Shown here: positions 62,887-64,000 of the stretch, in pieces
How positions within the stretch are numbered: the first letter of the stretch is position 1
Layout of the letters: the number at the start of each line of letters is the position of its first letter
Source of the DNA: Bryum argenteum
Lineage: Eukaryota; Streptophyta; Bryopsida; Bryales; Bryaceae
Assembly (NCBI GenBank): GCA_037043015.1
Contig: CM073322.1
Coordinates: forward strand, 20,612,364 to 20,676,363
DNA: 64,000 bases
Direction of reading: 5' to 3'
Notes under the pieces: model-generated
The model's database searches: none
What the model was told of the DNA's origin: nothing
What the model saw: only the letters and a program-made list of their open reading frames with translations
Made by a program: the position numbers and the translations under genes

Positions 62887-63788
62887 CTACTTTCGTATAG
62901 AATTCGTGTGCCATCTGAGAGATATATAGAAGAAGAGGCGGTAGGCAATAACGAAGCAGAGCATGGGAACGATGCAAGACCACATCTTCACCTTTTGCAG
63001 ATCGAAGCTTGCGAGGACTTGAGCCGAATCCTGATTGTTGTACCATATGACGTTTTTCTGGTGCGAAAATTCATTGTACATGATTGCTTCGTAGGGATAC
63101 TTGAATATGGATAAGTAGTGGAACCATATCCAGTAGTTCGGAATCGCAGATCTGCACAAACCCGGCCACGCTTAAACCCTTTACCCTACGGACTCGCAAA
63201 ATCTTGCAAAAGACAGCATGATTGATTGAGAATGCATAGTTCCAAACTCTTCACATACTTGGAAAAGAGCAAAATTTACCAGATTTTTCATATGCGGCAT
63301 AAGAGAGGAGTGCGAGATGAGCACCTGAGAATGTAGAGTCCGGAGAAGAGATAGAAGAAGGCGCAGATACTGGAGACAGCGGGCTGGCCAGTAGCCATAT
63401 CCGGCACGAGACTGGCAATGAAGGCTACGAATGCATCGGCGACACAGAAGGTGAGGAACAGCATGAGGATGTAGAGGAGAATGACGTCCCAGTCGTTCAC
63501 CATGCCCACCAGGAAGTAGGACGTGCAGGTATAGATTAGTGATAATAGTAGCAGAAACGGCAAGCTCACAATCGGTTTGGCCAACACGTAGACGGAGGTT
63601 CTGTATGCCCCTCGCGACGTCTCTCGGGTGAACACCTGCCTCTCGTTGAGAAACACTGGGAGAGAATCCACGGCTGTGAATACGATGAACGCCAGCGTGA
63701 AGCTCGTGAACCCCTGTCTTTGGGTTACTCCTTTCCGATCCTTCTTCGCGTGCAGGTAGAGTGTGCCCATCACTAGGCTGCACAGCAC
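62887..63788 (-). CDS. ABCG (WBC-type) half-transporter, C-terminal membrane domain, partial
   Basis: Plant ABCG proteins export lipids, hormones or secondary metabolites across the plasma membrane. Two exons are visible: 63788-63325 (acceptor TGGCAG|, donor CTCAG|GTGC) and 63151-62887 (acceptor TTTGTGCAG|), in frame across the junction ([11 protein letters not shown]). Exon 1 carries the ABC-2 membrane segments: [51 protein letters not shown] (the typical ExxVFxRE-xxxxxYR loop), [19 protein letters not shown], and [16 protein letters not shown]. Exon 2 has [17 protein letters not shown], a family hallmark, and a last membrane helix ([16 protein letters not shown]). The ATP-binding half and start lie beyond the right edge. 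Confidence 0.93.
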
Positions 63789-64000
63789 CTGCCATTCACA
63801 TTTGCAATATGAACATCACAGCTTGCTCATCACTTACATCAGCTAACTGCAGCCTTTCCGCTACTCCTAGGCTAGTCACAGAGAATATGGAATACTCAAT
63901 CATATTGAGTTAAAAGACAAACTTTCGATCATTATTTACCGACTCCGATTGACGAAATCCTATCAACTCTAACAGTGGTTTTCATAATGCAGTCAGGAGA
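63789..64000 (-). other. Probable intron of the ABCG gene
   Basis: The sequence upstream of the acceptor at 63789 shows no ABCG coding frame up to the window edge. The next upstream exon is outside the window. Confidence 0.5.

Noticed and set aside
1-64000. tRNA, rRNA or other structured RNA genes
   Set aside because: No tRNA A/B-box pair or rRNA sequence was found by eye. GGGTTCGACA at LTR ends resembles a T-loop by chance only.

Overview
The window looks like nuclear DNA of a land plant or close streptophyte relative. Host-like genes carry GT-AG introns, and recognisable plant-type families include cyanase, an ABCG half-transporter, a ubinuclein N-terminus, RWP-RK-like genes, a COG7 exon, a plant methylesterase and a class III peroxidase. 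Short introns (about 80-270 bp) and amplified RWP-RK copies fit a non-seed lineage, but that is only an inference. Most of the window is accessory DNA built from nested mobile elements and gene fragments. Ordinary genes are at the right end: cyanase (61.3-62.2 kb, +) converging on the 3' exons of an ABCG transporter (62.9-63.8 kb, -).

Layout. 1-2.7 kb: diverged duplications. 2.7-19.8 kb: A/T-rich DNA with at least five copies or pieces of one RWP-RK-like gene repeat, a 3.3-kb solo LTR (5802-9075) and a truncated ubinuclein gene (16815-17477). 19.8-25.4 kb (-): an 11-exon gene with a ParB/sulfiredoxin-like motif (GNHR) followed by a permuted DNA-methyltransferase-like fold (motif IV position, then motif I position). 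Both methylase motifs look degenerate, one TGA interrupts exon 2, and a solo LTR sits at the intron-1 splice donor. I regard this as the most interesting object here. 25.8-29.3 kb and 47.2-52.2 kb: one ancestral locus made of gene fragments (methylesterase, COG7, peroxidase, DNA glycosylase), peppered with at least 15 copies of a GC-rich hairpin.

That locus was split by a 17.9-kb Ty3/gypsy retrotransposon (29342-47237, -) flanked by a 5-bp duplication, TCAGG. It has very large LTRs (4.6 kb) that carry a long sense ORF of their own. Its gag-pol is broken by an in-frame TGA, a nested solo LTR (37863-38653, duplication AATAT) and a frameshift near 37380. Its 5' LTR holds a 2.6-kb insertion rich in palindromes and satellite repeats.

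53.1-58.2 kb: a MULE-like transposase gene with a C-terminal SWIM zinc finger, decayed by frameshifts, with a divergent two-exon acidic/basic gene beside it. 58.2-60.6 kb is A/T-rich DNA with a TA microsatellite and repeat remnants. All functional statements rest on motif reading; no database search was possible.
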